From Candidatus Bathyarchaeia archaeon (lineage in GTDB: Archaea; Thermoproteota; Bathyarchaeia; Hecatellales; Hecatellaceae), in the NCBI GenBank assembly GCA_038883335.1, contig JAVZMI010000002.1:73242-137241 (forward strand): 64,000 nucleotides of DNA, in the 5' to 3' direction. Positions within the stretch are counted from its first letter, which is position 1, and the number at the start of each line of letters is the position of its first letter. The notes below the pieces were generated by a model. That model had not been told where the DNA came from, ran no database searches, and was given only the letters and a program-made list of their open reading frames with translations. Shown one piece after another: positions 7,727-16,146 of the stretch. The translations under genes were made by a program, and so were the position numbers.

Positions 7727-8181
7727 TTCTGCTTCCTCCTAACTAGCCCTGCGGACTTTATGTGCTGGTTGAGGTTAGCCACACTCTTGAAAGCCCCGCC
7801 TTTAGCCATTTTGTATAGCGTGTGGTATGTGGCATCAGTAATAGCCTTGGACTCTCTCAAAACCTTCAACCTGTCTCTCACGGCCCTAATGGTAGCCACC
7901 CACTTATCTTTCTTCGGGGAGCGCGCATATTGATTCCCCTCTCTGCTCCCCAGCCCCCTACGTCGCCCTTCTTTCCGCTTATCTTTGAGCACCCTAGCCC
8001 TACCTCTACTGACACCTTTAACAGGCAGGGCTTTGATTATACCGCTTCCTATGAGCCTTCGAATATCCTGTCTAGTTATTGCAGAGCCTACATTAGTGAG
8101 CTGTTCAGGATCTATCCAAACGCGGTTTAAGCCCACGCCGAGCACATCGGCAGCCAGGCGTCGTTGGCTTCTCAAACTCAT
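7723..8181 (-). CDS. rpl19e: Large ribosomal subunit protein eL19
   Basis: A 152-residue eL19. Conserved N-terminus LRSQRRLAADVLGVGLNRVW (about 2-21), the basic middle GRARVLKDKRKEGRRRGLGS and a C-terminal helix ending HIKSAGLVRRKQK. An AGGAGG stretch in its last codons serves as ribosome-binding site for rpl18, and its TAG overlaps the apparent ATA start of that gene. Confidence 0.96.
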   Translation of the reverse strand: MSLRSQRRLAADVLGVGLNRVWIDPEQLTNVGSAITRQDIRRLIGSGIIKALPVKGVSRGRARVLKDKRKEGRRRGLGSREGNQYARSPKKDKWVATIRAVRDRLKVLRESKAITDATYHTLYKMAKGGAFKSVANLNQHIKSAGLVRRKQK

Positions 8182-8217
8182 CAGTTAAACCTCCCTAACC
8201 AATCCATTAGAGCTAAA

Positions 8218-8718
8218 CTACCCCTCCTCCTCGATTTCCTCTGACTTTGCAGCGGTTTCAGCCTCAGCCTTAACTTCACCTTCTTTCTCAGTGGGTTTGA
8301 CAGCCTTGCCAGGATTCAAAACCGTGAAGCCACGCTTGCGTGCCTCCTCCAGAATCTCCAGACGTTTCCTAGCGCCTACATTGCCAGCTATTCGGATGGC
8401 ATATTTACTAGGGTCAAGCCTCTCTAAGATCGCACTATTGAATACGAGAACTTCGCAGAGGCCGGATGGATGGAGACCTCTAGCAGCCTTTGGGACTCTA
8501 TACCCAACCTTCGGTAAAGCTGGCCAACCCTTCCTCTCAAGGCGCATTTTACTGTCTATGCCCTTAGGCCTCCTCCAACGGTTTTTAACCCGTCTGTAAC
8601 GCCAGCTCTCCTGCCGTATGAAGTCGGGTTTATTCGCCTTAATTTTAGCCCTCAACTTTAGGAGACCCTCAAAGACTGTTTTTTTGGGCCGCGCCTGAAT
8701 GCCTTCAGCCTTCGCCAC
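8218..8718 (-). CDS. rpl32e: Large ribosomal subunit protein eL32
   Basis: About 166 residues. The conserved core includes [20 protein letters not shown] and the [16 protein letters not shown] loop, followed by an acidic tail ([15 protein letters not shown]). I chose the GTG at 8718 because a GGGAGGGAG ribosome-binding site lies just upstream; an ATG at 8739 inside the end of rpl6 is the alternative. The gene overlaps the end of rpl6 by 14 bases. Confidence 0.92.
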   Translation of the reverse strand: MAKAEGIQARPKKTVFEGLLKLRAKIKANKPDFIRQESWRYRRVKNRWRRPKGIDSKMRLERKGWPALPKVGYRVPKAARGLHPSGLCEVLVFNSAILERLDPSKYAIRIAGNVGARKRLEILEEARKRGFTVLNPGKAVKPTEKEGEVKAEAETAAKSEEIEEEG

Positions 8719-9262
8719 CTGCTCCCTCCCCCCTCTCATATATGTAGATCCCGTCGAGAAAGACACGAGGGTCCTTCTTCTTTATTTTTGTAGCCCTTTC
8801 AATATTGGCTGCTGTCTGACTTACCTCCTCGAGGTTCACACCCTGAACTATAACATCGTCGCCCTTAACAGTAACCTTGGCGTTACCAATAATCCTAGCG
8901 GTTCTAGGACTCTTTTCACCTATGAAGTTCTCTATCAAGACTTTACCTGGATTGACCTTTATGGTGACTGGGAAGTGAGAGAAGACCACTTTAAGTTTAT
9001 ACGTGTAACCTTTGGTAACACCATTAATCATATTCTTTACATGCGCCGCGACAGTCCCCACTAGGGCTCTCTCAGTTTTCCTAGCCCAGTAACTGCGAAC
9101 ATATACGCCTCCATCCGCGGCCACTATCTCGACAGGGGCATGAGAGAAGTCTCTAGTAATCTCGCCGAGGGGGCCTTTAACTCTAAGCGATTTTCCTTCC
9201 AGCGCAACATCTACACCCTGTGGGATCGCTGTGAAGCGTTCTTCAACATCGGCTCGAACCAT
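8705..9262 (-). CDS. rpl6: Large ribosomal subunit protein uL6
   Basis: A 185-residue uL6 with two repeated alpha/beta domains. Domain 1 begins [23 protein letters not shown]-type sequence; the second contains INHMI-equivalent [17 protein letters not shown] (about 92-108) and the C-terminal YIYERGEG. It lies between rps8 and rpl32e as in other archaea. Confidence 0.95.
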   Translation of the reverse strand: MVRADVEERFTAIPQGVDVALEGKSLRVKGPLGEITRDFSHAPVEIVAADGGVYVRSYWARKTERALVGTVAAHVKNMINGVTKGYTYKLKVVFSHFPVTIKVNPGKVLIENFIGEKSPRTARIIGNAKVTVKGDDVIVQGVNLEEVSQTAANIERATKIKKKDPRVFLDGIYIYERGEGAGGEG

Positions 9263-9275
9263 TTACCCTGCCCCT

Positions 9276-9677
9276 TTAACTTACATAAGCTAAGAGTTTG
9301 CCTCCCACATTCATCGCCTTTGCATCTCGATGCGAGATTACCCCCCGAGGTGTGGAGAGTATAAGTATACCAATATCCCTAGATGGCAGATACCTCTTCT
9401 CGAAGAACTCGAGTTTGTCAACCTTAACGGAGTAGCGAGGCTTCACCACTCCGCACCTATTAATCCTTCCAAGGAGTTGTACATGGAATTTACCTGATCT
9501 CCCGTCGTCTATAAACTCGAACTCGCCAATATAGCCGTTCTTCTGCATAACTCTCAATACGTTCCCGATAAGTTTAGAAGCCCTTGTTATCAGGCATTCA
9601 CGCTTATTTCTAAACTCGTTATTCATTAGGGTTGTAACGGCATCAGCGAGTGGGTCTGTTTGTGTCATCTTTTTCAC
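9276..9677 (-). CDS. rps8: Small ribosomal subunit protein uS8
   Basis: A 133-residue uS8 that binds helix 21 of 16S r[18 protein letters not shown] at about 8-22 is the N-terminal signature and [29 protein letters not shown] at the C-terminus holds the conserved Ser-Thr-x-x-Gly rRNA-binding loop. It is followed by rpl6 after a 13-base gap. Confidence 0.96.
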   Translation of the reverse strand: MKKMTQTDPLADAVTTLMNNEFRNKRECLITRASKLIGNVLRVMQKNGYIGEFEFIDDGRSGKFHVQLLGRINRCGVVKPRYSVKVDKLEFFEKRYLPSRDIGILILSTPRGVISHRDAKAMNVGGKLLAYVS

Positions 9678-9680
9678 CAG

Positions 9681-9842
9681 TTAGTTATACTTCTTGAAGC
9701 CTATTTTCTCAGCAGTCTCCCTGAAGCATTGACGGCAGAGATTTAAACCTAACTTTCTGATTATGGGCCCGTATGCGCCGCATCTCCTGCAAGACCTGCT
9801 ACCCTTACCAAACTTTCTGACTTTCTTAGGCTTCTGTTTCAC
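9681..9842 (-). CDS. rps14: Small ribosomal subunit protein uS14 (zinc ribbon form)
   Basis: A 53-residue uS14 that reads [15 protein letters not shown], then CRRCG (18-22) and CRQC (36-39), four cysteines forming the zinc ribbon. The start is a GTG that overlaps the rpl5 stop codon as GTGA. It ends three bases before the start of rps8. Length and position match the archaeal gene. Confidence 0.95.
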   Translation of the reverse strand: MKQKPKKVRKFGKGSRSCRRCGAYGPIIRKLGLNLCRQCFRETAEKIGFKKYN

Positions 9843-10351
9843 TCAAACCCACCTCCAACAACCTCAACCCCGAATATTTCTTTGACGAGGCGGGCTGACT
9901 CTGTTGGGCTTACGAAATGCTTAGCTCCGATTCGACTCCTAGCCCTCTTCCTCTCCCTAACCCGATGCCCAGGCCTGCTAACGGTTACGTACACATTCAT
10001 CCCAACTATGCCCAGCTCAGGGTCATATCGAGTCCCAGGGATCTCGATGTGTTCCCTGATGCCGAAGCCGAAATTTCCCAGCCTGTCGAAGGAGCTGGTT
10101 GGAAGCTTATTTCTAACTGCTGCAAAAGCTTTACTCAGAAACTCCATCGCTCTTTGCTTTCTCAACGTTACCATACAGGCTATAGGCTCGCCCTTGCGAA
10201 TGCCAAAATCTTTAATGGTCTTCTTAGCCGACCTATAGCAAGGTTTTTGGCCAGTCAAGCTCTCCAATATTTTAGAGGCCTTCTCTAAAGGCTCACCAGA
10301 TTTACCAATGGCAATATTTACGGTGACTTTCTCAATCCTCGGCCGTTGCAT
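9839..10351 (-). CDS. rpl5: Large ribosomal subunit protein uL5
   Basis: A 170-residue 5S-rRNA-binding uL5 ([21 protein letters not shown] at the N-terminus; [18 protein letters not shown] at about 106-123). The ATG at 10351 has no clear ribosome-binding site and loses residues that many archaeal uL5 proteins have before the N-P-M-x-x-x-R-I motif. In-frame codons upstream give E-Y-R-N-P-M. A CTG at 10387 lies nine bases after an AGGAGG sequence at the rps4e stop, so the true start may be that CTG. Confidence 0.93.
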   Translation of the reverse strand: MQRPRIEKVTVNIAIGKSGEPLEKASKILESLTGQKPCYRSAKKTIKDFGIRKGEPIACMVTLRKQRAMEFLSKAFAAVRNKLPTSSFDRLGNFGFGIREHIEIPGTRYDPELGIVGMNVYVTVSRPGHRVRERKRARSRIGAKHFVSPTESARLVKEIFGVEVVGGGFE

Positions 10352-10392
10352 CGGATTTCGATACTCAACTGTCGCAGTAGAACTCAGATTGA

Positions 10393-11142
10393 TCAGCCTC
10401 CTGGCAGGGATATCTCTGGTTTATCTCGCCCTATAATGAAGACGTAATCTACTGTCGAGCTGTATTCATCACCTTTGGGGCTCCTGATCTTGACGGTAGG
10501 TTTAGCCGTGGGTGAGACTTTGGCTATACTAACAATATTGCCACTTATCCCCACGTTTTTACCCCCGGTTATAAGGGCATACGCCCCCTCAGCAAACTTA
10601 AAACAGTCTAATATTTGACCCCCAGGTATGCTCAGCTTTAAGGTATCATTGGGCTTATATTGGACATTGGTTGGAGGGGCGCCGTCCGATTTAATAACAA
10701 GGTTGCTGCCGTCATGAAGACTCAGCTGAATGACGCCCTGTTTGATGATTGAACAATCACTTAACTTGGCAAGTCTGAAAGTCTTCTCTTCTCCGTCAAC
10801 CTGGTGAAGTTGGAGAAACCTTTTAGTACTTGGGATTAGCCTATAAGTCCTCTTAACCCCTTCAATCTCTACCACATCCATAAGTCCAACTGGAAACTTT
10901 TCATCGAACCTAACCCTGCCGTTAACCTTAACTTTACCATCCGCCAAGATGACTCTTGCTTCTCTCTCCTTACTGGCTAGTCCAAGGATGTCCCTTAGAA
11001 TGGTTAAAAGAGGAATCGATTTATCGCGAGCGTGAGGCCCGGCTCGTGGTTTAGATATCCAGACGAACTCCTTTCTATGAATTGGCCAGAAGCCTGGGGC
11101 TGATTTCCTCTTGCTATGCCGCGCCCCACCTTTATTAGCCAT
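10393..11142 (-). CDS. rps4e: Small ribosomal subunit protein eS4
   Basis: A 249-residue eS4. Order of domains: basic N-terminal tail with HSKRKSAPGFWPI, an S4-type RNA-binding domain (about 42-105, LLTILRDILGLASKEREARVIL), a central eS4 domain and a C-terminal KOW domain (about 175-215, FAEGAYALITGGKNVGISGNI). The start overlaps the rpl24 stop by one base. Confidence 0.96.
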   Translation of the reverse strand: MANKGGARHSKRKSAPGFWPIHRKEFVWISKPRAGPHARDKSIPLLTILRDILGLASKEREARVILADGKVKVNGRVRFDEKFPVGLMDVVEIEGVKRTYRLIPSTKRFLQLHQVDGEEKTFRLAKLSDCSIIKQGVIQLSLHDGSNLVIKSDGAPPTNVQYKPNDTLKLSIPGGQILDCFKFAEGAYALITGGKNVGISGNIVSIAKVSPTAKPTVKIRSPKGDEYSSTVDYVFIIGRDKPEISLPGG

Positions 11143-11642
11143 TAATCCTTTCTCCCCTCCTCCTCTTCAGCCGTGTCTGCCTGTTCCTCTCCAATAGCCT
11201 CCTCCTCGACTTCTTCGGCGGCTTCAGCTTTTTCTTCCACTGGCTTCTCTTTAGCCAGTCTACTCCTTTCCTCAAGTTTCAGCCTGCGCCATCTATCCTC
11301 AGTGTTCAGTTTAGTCACGGAGACTTTAGACGGGTGGATGGGGATTAAGAAACTTGTTCCATCGGCTTTCTCGCCGGTGACACCCTCTATGGTGATCCTA
11401 AAATTCTTGAGGTCTACCTTGGCGATCTTACCCTCTAAGCCTGCGTAGTCGCCTCTCGTGATCGTGACTGTGTCCCCCTTTCGAACAGGGATCGACCTCA
11501 TGTCATACTTGACACGGAGTTCCGGGGATAGAGGCGCTGCTAAAGACTTGTACCTTCTATGTAATGGAGCCGTGAAGTGTGCCTTCCTTTGTTTCGAAGG
11601 TTTAGATGAGCTCAACAAATTTACTGGTGCACCTCGTTTCAC
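11142..11642 (-). CDS. rpl24: Large ribosomal subunit protein uL24
   Basis: A 166-residue archaeal uL24. KOW domain at about 50-80 (RKGDTVTITRGDYAGLEGKI). The C-terminus from about residue 125 is an unusually long Glu/Ala-rich acidic tail that most uL24 proteins lack. It follows rpl14 directly. Confidence 0.95.
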   Translation of the reverse strand: MKRGAPVNLLSSSKPSKQRKAHFTAPLHRRYKSLAAPLSPELRVKYDMRSIPVRKGDTVTITRGDYAGLEGKIAKVDLKNFRITIEGVTGEKADGTSFLIPIHPSKVSVTKLNTEDRWRRLKLEERSRLAKEKPVEEKAEAAEEVEEEAIGEEQADTAEEEEGRKD

Positions 11643-12080
11643 CTAAATTATTATGCTGGAGAGACTAGCTACCCTAGGCCACCTCTCCGCGGCTTCGCGG
11701 GCAACTGGGCCACGGATCTCAGTCCCCTTCAGCTCCCCTTCGGGCGTCATAATGACAGCTGCATTATCCTCAAACTGGAGGACAGTCCCATCAGCCCTCC
11801 TGAATGGCATCTTCTGGCGGATGAGCACCGCGGGGAGAATCTGCCTCTTGAGGTCTGGCGACCCTTTCCTCACGGAGGTTAAGAGCATATCACCAATCTT
11901 AGCCGAAGGAACCCTTCTTAATCTACCTTTATACCCCACTACCTGAACTATCCTAAGCTTCTTAGCGCCTGTATTGTCTGCGCAGTTTATCACTGCGCCA
12001 GTGGGGAGACCTCTCGAGATTCTGGGTCTATACTCGACGAGCCCTTTGGCGCTGACGGCTCTGGTCTTAGGGCCAGGCAT
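11643..12080 (-). CDS. rpl14: Large ribosomal subunit protein uL14
   Basis: A 145-residue uL14. [21 protein letters not shown] (about 32-52) and [20 protein letters not shown] are the conserved segments that build the beta barrel at the subunit interface. There is no gap to rps17 upstream and none to rpl24 downstream. Confidence 0.96.
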   Translation of the reverse strand: MPGPKTRAVSAKGLVEYRPRISRGLPTGAVINCADNTGAKKLRIVQVVGYKGRLRRVPSAKIGDMLLTSVRKGSPDLKRQILPAVLIRQKMPFRRADGTVLQFEDNAAVIMTPEGELKGTEIRGPVAREAAERWPRVASLSSIII

Positions 12081-12428
12081 CTATTCTTTCCCCTCCCTTT
12101 TTACCTTCTCAACGACTACGAAAGAGACAGTCTTGCTTAAAGGTCTACACTCAGCAATCTTCACGGTGTCCCCCTCCTTCGCGGCGATGCATGGTGGATT
12201 GTGGGCAGGGATCCTACTCCTACGCCGCTCATACCGCATATACTTGGGTATATAGTGAGTGTAATCTCTTCGGACGATGACAGTATTCTGCATTTTGGCG
12301 CTTACTACTTCCCCCTCCAGCATGCGCCTTCTAACGGTTAAGAGACCATGGAAGGGACAGTTGCGATCGCCACAATTCTCTGAGGTTAGAGCGGGTATCC
12401 CAAGCCCTATACCTTTGAGTTTCACCAT
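12081..12428 (-). CDS. rps17: Small ribosomal subunit protein uS17
   Basis: A 115-residue archaeal uS17. The archaeal N-terminal part contains [17 protein letters not shown] with a Cys-x4-Cys pair, then the OB fold with [18 protein letters not shown] (about 39-56) and a C-terminal KVKREGKE tail. It overlaps the end of rnp1 by seven bases. Confidence 0.95.
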   Translation of the reverse strand: MVKLKGIGLGIPALTSENCGDRNCPFHGLLTVRRRMLEGEVVSAKMQNTVIVRRDYTHYIPKYMRYERRRSRIPAHNPPCIAAKEGDTVKIAECRPLSKTVSFVVVEKVKREGKE

Positions 12429-12709
12429 CGTCTACCAGTCCTCCTCTTCACCCTATCCTCCAGCCTCCCAATTATCTTATTCCCATCTACATCGACGAGG
12501 TCTCCACTTGGCAACTTAAACCTGAAGATCGACCCTGCCTTAGGGATCTTCTTAAACCGCCCCTCTTGAAGTATCGTAATCATATTTCTGGTTTCATCCA
12601 CAACCTTACCTGCGAGTGACTCCCTGTCTTTACAGGTATCCTTTACCACCACAGTGTCTAACCCAATCAGTTCACGTCTAAGTATATCTTTCGGGGATGG
12701 ACGACTCAC
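12422..12709 (-). CDS. rnp1: RNase P protein component 1 (Rpp29/Pop4)
   Basis: A 95-residue Sm-like beta-barrel protein of archaeal RNase P, which trims the 5' leader of pre-t[27 protein letters not shown] (about 13-36) followed by [11 protein letters not shown] and the basic end [10 protein letters not shown] are characteristic. Its position between rpl29 and rps17 is conserved across archaea. Confidence 0.94.
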   Translation of the reverse strand: MSRPSPKDILRRELIGLDTVVVKDTCKDRESLAGKVVDETRNMITILQEGRFKKIPKAGSIFRFKLPSGDLVDVDGNKIIGRLEDRVKRRTGRRW

Positions 12710-12942
12710 TCCTTGAGACGCCTCCTCTTCGCGGAATGCCTCACTGATTTCTCCTCGTTCATCACCGTCAATATGCGAGCCAACGTCTTCTTGATAGCTC
12801 TTATTCGACCTGGGTTCTCCACTCTACCCCCAGCCTTCACCATTGTCTTCAACTTCATCAACTCAACCCTCAACTCTGAAAGCTTTGCATTCAGCTTTTC
12901 TGAACTCATAGCCCGTATCTCTTTCATTCTAAGGATAGCCAC
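12706..12942 (-). CDS. rpl29: Large ribosomal subunit protein uL29
   Basis: A 78-residue helical uL29, placed near the exit tunnel. MKEIRAMSSEKLNAKLSELR and LKTMVKAGGRVENPGRIRAIKKTLARI are the conserved helices. The start is a GTG that shares one base with the rps3 stop (TAGTG). Confidence 0.95.
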   Translation of the reverse strand: MAILRMKEIRAMSSEKLNAKLSELRVELMKLKTMVKAGGRVENPGRIRAIKKTLARILTVMNEEKSVRHSAKRRRLKE

Positions 12943-13709
12943 TACCCAGACACCTCCCCAACCCCTTCAGCAACCTCATCAGACCCCTCCAAATCTTCTT
13001 TAGCGCCAATCTCTGCCCCCCCTCCAGCCTTCTCTGGAGACATTGAACTCCCTCCTTGAGATGAAGAAACTTCAGCGGGTGCTGTCTCCTTGGGGGTTTC
13101 AACTACTTCGGGCGCCACCTCCTTTATCTCCACTATGTCAGGAGATTTGTACTCAGGAGGCACAATTACAACCTTTATGCCGAAGAGTCCGCGTGGAAGT
13201 TGGATGTATAGGACAGCTCTCTTCAGGTTGTTCAGGACTGGATCTCCAACTTTGGGTATGTATCCAGCCTTGAACTTCTCATGTCTAGCCCTCTCGCTGC
13301 TTAGTTTACCCGATATGATTATCTCAGCGCCTAGAGCGCCCGCTTTCATGATGCTGTTGAGAGCCCAGTGGCAGGTTCTCCGAAAGTGAATTCCTCTCTC
13401 CAAGGCTGAGGCTATCTTGGCTGCCATTATGTGCGGGTTGAGTTCAGGAACTGGAACTTCCACCACGGCGATCTGAGGGTTGAATAGCTTATACTCATCC
13501 TCAAGCCTCTTGGATAGGTTTTTAATTCCCACGCCTCCCCGCCCTATGACCATACTCGGCCTGACAGCATAGATCGTCAGCCTAGTTCCCAGAGGAACCT
13601 TAGTGATCTCCACACCTCCATAGCCAGCCTTAGCTAGCTCCTTCTGGAGGAACTCGTCTACTGATGCCCTCCTCCACGACTCTGAAACTATCTGCTTTAT
13701 CGCCGACAT
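12942..13709 (-). CDS. rps3: Small ribosomal subunit protein uS3
   Basis: A 255-residue uS3. KH domain at about 40-75 (VIGRGGVGIKNLSKRL), and the C-terminal uS3 domain (HFRRTCHWALNSIMKAGALGAEIIISGKL). The last 50 residues are an Ala/Glu/Gly/Ser-rich tail, presumably disordered. The gene is separated from rpl22 by a 224-base gap, unlike the tight packing of the rest of the operon. A TATA-like TTAATATAAT on the minus strand at about 13760 suggests its own promoter. Confidence 0.95.
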   Translation of the reverse strand: MSAIKQIVSESWRRASVDEFLQKELAKAGYGGVEITKVPLGTRLTIYAVRPSMVIGRGGVGIKNLSKRLEDEYKLFNPQIAVVEVPVPELNPHIMAAKIASALERGIHFRRTCHWALNSIMKAGALGAEIIISGKLSSERARHEKFKAGYIPKVGDPVLNNLKRAVLYIQLPRGLFGIKVVIVPPEYKSPDIVEIKEVAPEVVETPKETAPAEVSSSQGGSSMSPEKAGGGAEIGAKEDLEGSDEVAEGVGEVSG

Positions 13710-13834
13710 TTACCTTCCTCGTGGCTTGCGAACCCGATTCAATTGATCTATGGATTATATTAATCTTATTGATCTCCTAAAAACCGTTAGGTAACCTTAA
13801 TGCAAGGATAACTGTTTCATCCCCGAACACTAAA

Positions 13835-13889
13835 CTGTCCAGCTGGAAACTTGGGGAAAAAGCGGACAAAGGAGGTTTCCACTGGACAG
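13835..13889. repeat. 15-base-pair inverted repeat between rpl22 and rps3
   Basis: CTGTCCAG-C-TGGAAAC at 13835-13850 pairs with GTTTCCACTGGACAG at 13875-13889 with one bulged base, around a 24-base loop. It lies in the only sizeable gap inside the ribosomal block. It could be a regulatory stem in the rps3 leader or rpl22 trailer, or a small structured RNA. No terminator-like T run directly follows on the minus strand. Confidence 0.7.
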
Positions 13890-13933
13890 GCAGAGCGCCC
13901 CGCGCTAAGCCAATTTAGATGCCCGCGTATATT

Positions 13934-14395
13934 CTACACTTTTGCTACTGCGAGCTCTATGTGAACCAGCTCTCGAGCGTGAACAGACGACCTCCCAAAA
14001 GCTCTAGGGACAACCTTCCTTATCTTCATTCCCCTCTGGGCTGCCGCGTGAATTATCTTTAAACTCTCAATTTCGAGATCCTTCTCTCCAGCGTTAGCCT
14101 CTAAGCTCTTCAGAAGTTTCAGGAGTTCTCGAGCTGCTTTGACAGGATACCTACCCGCATACCAGCCCTGGAGTCCGCGGCGGTGGGGTACCTCCTTGTT
14201 ATGGTGTTTAAAAGGTACAGGTCTCCTCTTTTCTATAACATCAGCTAGAAAAGCCTCCGCATCTTTCAACCTCATCTGCCTGATGGTGGCGCAGATCTCT
14301 CGAGCTGCCTTAGGGGAGATCTTCAAGTCTCTTCCACTAGCTATGGCAGTTTTGTTAGGGTCGAGTCCTGTAATTGAGTACCCCCAGTTAGGCAT
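13934..14395 (-). CDS. rpl22: Large ribosomal subunit protein uL22
   Basis: About 153 residues. Conserved parts are KISPKAAREICATIRQM and the HxxAARQRG-like IHAAAQRGMKIRKVVPRAFG followed by HARELVHIELAV. I chose the ATG at 14395, giving MPNWGYSITGLDPNK, because longer starts add a Cys-rich stretch not seen in the family. It is the first gene of this block: rps19, rpl2, rpl23, rpl4 and rpl3, usually upstream, are not here. Confidence 0.94.
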   Translation of the reverse strand: MPNWGYSITGLDPNKTAIASGRDLKISPKAAREICATIRQMRLKDAEAFLADVIEKRRPVPFKHHNKEVPHRRGLQGWYAGRYPVKAARELLKLLKSLEANAGEKDLEIESLKIIHAAAQRGMKIRKVVPRAFGRSSVHARELVHIELAVAKV

Positions 14396-14747
14396 CTTTC
14401 TACACCTATGCTTGCATAGAAATGCGGTGACCATTTATTAAGGCTTCCCCGCCTGTAGCGAAGAGCGAACACACATTGCTCATAAGCCTCCTCAAGAGAT
14501 AATCTCACTGTAAAGTGTTGACTTGCTAAGATTAGGTTGATAGTAGATCGAGTGCCCGGTGAAGTGGTGAAAGCATGCGGAGGCATCATCGTAAGACTAG
14601 CATATTTCCCAATTTTCCTGCCTACCCACAGCCTATTTCGACGAAGCCACAGGTCAAAAAAAGCCCTTATAGGAAAAGCTTTTGTGCGGCTCTAAAATCC
14701 TAAGATGTACAGCGGTAAGAGCTCTGATGTCATGTGGGAGTAACGTT
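14396..14747. promoter_or_regulatory. Divergent intergenic region
   Basis: About 350 bases between the start of the ribosomal block (minus) and the DUF362 gene (plus). It must hold the promoter of the ribosomal operon. On the plus side a TATA-like CCTTATAGGAAAAG lies at about 14665-14678. I see no gene and no strong hairpin. Confidence 0.4.
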
Positions 14748-15851
14748 ATGTCTGAAGTTTTTTTCCAAGATTACAATAGGGCGAAAGATGTTCTTGAAGG
14801 TTTGGAGAAACTCTTCCTAAGCTCCGGTCTTGCAAGCATCATCCCTAAAGGTGGCTCTGTAGCAGTTAAGGTACACATGGGCGAGAAAGGTAACATTACT
14901 TATTTGAGACCATCATTCGCACGCAAGATAGTTGAGTTAATCAAAGAAGCAGGAGGCATACCGTTCGTCACAGACACCACCGCACTATACCCTAAAGGGC
15001 GCTTTACCGCTCGCGACTATCTAGAAACTGCCGCATTTAACGGCTTCACCGCGGAGACCATGGGAGCTCCAATAATCATAGCAGACGGGGATAAGGGATA
15101 TGACGGTACACCTGTCAAAATCGAGAAGAGAGTAGATGGTTGCACCTTGAAAGATGTAAAAGTGGCTTCAGCCATACTAAAAGCAGACGCCCTAGTTGTC
15201 CTCTCACATTTTAAAGGCCATGTCTTGAGTGGGGTGGGTGGTGCCATTAAGAACTTGGCTATGGGATGCACAACGAAGGAGGGAAAGGCGGCTCAACATG
15301 CAATGAACCCACCAACCTTAGATGAAGCTAAGTGCAACGCCTGCGGAGTCTGCGTCGATGTATGCCCTTTCCAAGCCTTGACTTTAAAGGGAGGTATGCC
15401 TTCCCGCAACCTTCAGAAGTGTATGTATTGCAGCGAGTGCCTCTTCAAATGTCCTCAAAGTGCTCTTTACTGGCCTAAGGGGGCAAAGGAGAAGTTCCAA
15501 GTATATATGGCCCACGCGGCTTACGGGGTCATAACTGCCCTCAACAAGTTGAGGGTCGGATACCTTAACTTTATCCAAGATGTAACACCACAATGTGACT
15601 GCTGCACACCAGCTGGCCAACCTCTCACCTGGGATGTAGGAGTGCTGGCTTCTCTAGACCCTGTGGCGATAGACAAAGCCTCACTCGACATTGTAGATCA
15701 AGCTCCCCTCTTCCCAAGTCTACCTGCGGTAAGCCCCCCAGACCTACTTGGGAAAATTAACGGAACTAATAGTCTCATTCATATACGGACTGCCGAAAAA
15801 CTAGGAGCTGGAAGTTTAGAATATAGACTGAAGGCAGTGGGCGACGAGTAG
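14748..15851 (+). CDS. DUF362 iron-sulfur protein with two 4Fe-4S clusters
   Basis: A 367-residue protein of the DUF362 family. The first 195 residues are the DUF362 domain (KVHMGEKGNITYLRP; VLSHFKGHVLSGVGGAIKNLAMGC). A 2x[4Fe-4S] ferredoxin insert follows (CNACGVCVDVCP and CMYCSECLFKCP). DUF362 sequence resumes to the end with CDCCTPAGQP. I start it at ATG 14748, behind GGGAG, and not at an earlier ATG. Function of the family is not established; the clusters imply electron transfer. Confidence 0.88.
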   Translation: MSEVFFQDYNRAKDVLEGLEKLFLSSGLASIIPKGGSVAVKVHMGEKGNITYLRPSFARKIVELIKEAGGIPFVTDTTALYPKGRFTARDYLETAAFNGFTAETMGAPIIIADGDKGYDGTPVKIEKRVDGCTLKDVKVASAILKADALVVLSHFKGHVLSGVGGAIKNLAMGCTTKEGKAAQHAMNPPTLDEAKCNACGVCVDVCPFQALTLKGGMPSRNLQKCMYCSECLFKCPQSALYWPKGAKEKFQVYMAHAAYGVITALNKLRVGYLNFIQDVTPQCDCCTPAGQPLTWDVGVLASLDPVAIDKASLDIVDQAPLFPSLPAVSPPDLLGKINGTNSLIHIRTAEKLGAGSLEYRLKAVGDE

Positions 15852-16146
15852 ATTTTCACCTTTATTGAATAGCGGTTAGAGTATTAATTTTTAGGTTGCC
15901 AAGTCACGAGGCCTGTCATCTTGAGTAACGGAAGATTATGATTACCGTCAAGGGATTCAGCCGAAAGTAGGAGTGTAACTAGAACGTGAAATAGCGTACA
16001 TGACTGTAACGATTGGTAGATCTAGAAAGAGGAAGGTTCAATATGGCGAACGTTTCCTCTGTGGCAGTGTGATTATACTACCACGCATGGTGGAGATGGC
16101 CATACAGGCACAGACAAATCATGACAATTTAATGGTTACATGCTCC
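15852..16146. other. Intergenic region
   Basis: Almost 300 bases between two convergent genes. No open frame with family resemblance, no tRNA and no clear stem-loop were found. A short T-rich stretch just after the DUF362 stop may end transcription. Confidence 0.3.

Noticed and set aside
14396-14589. Longer start of rpl22 or an rps19 remnant upstream
   Set aside because: The upstream codons show no uS19 similarity and give a Cys-rich extension unlike uL22.
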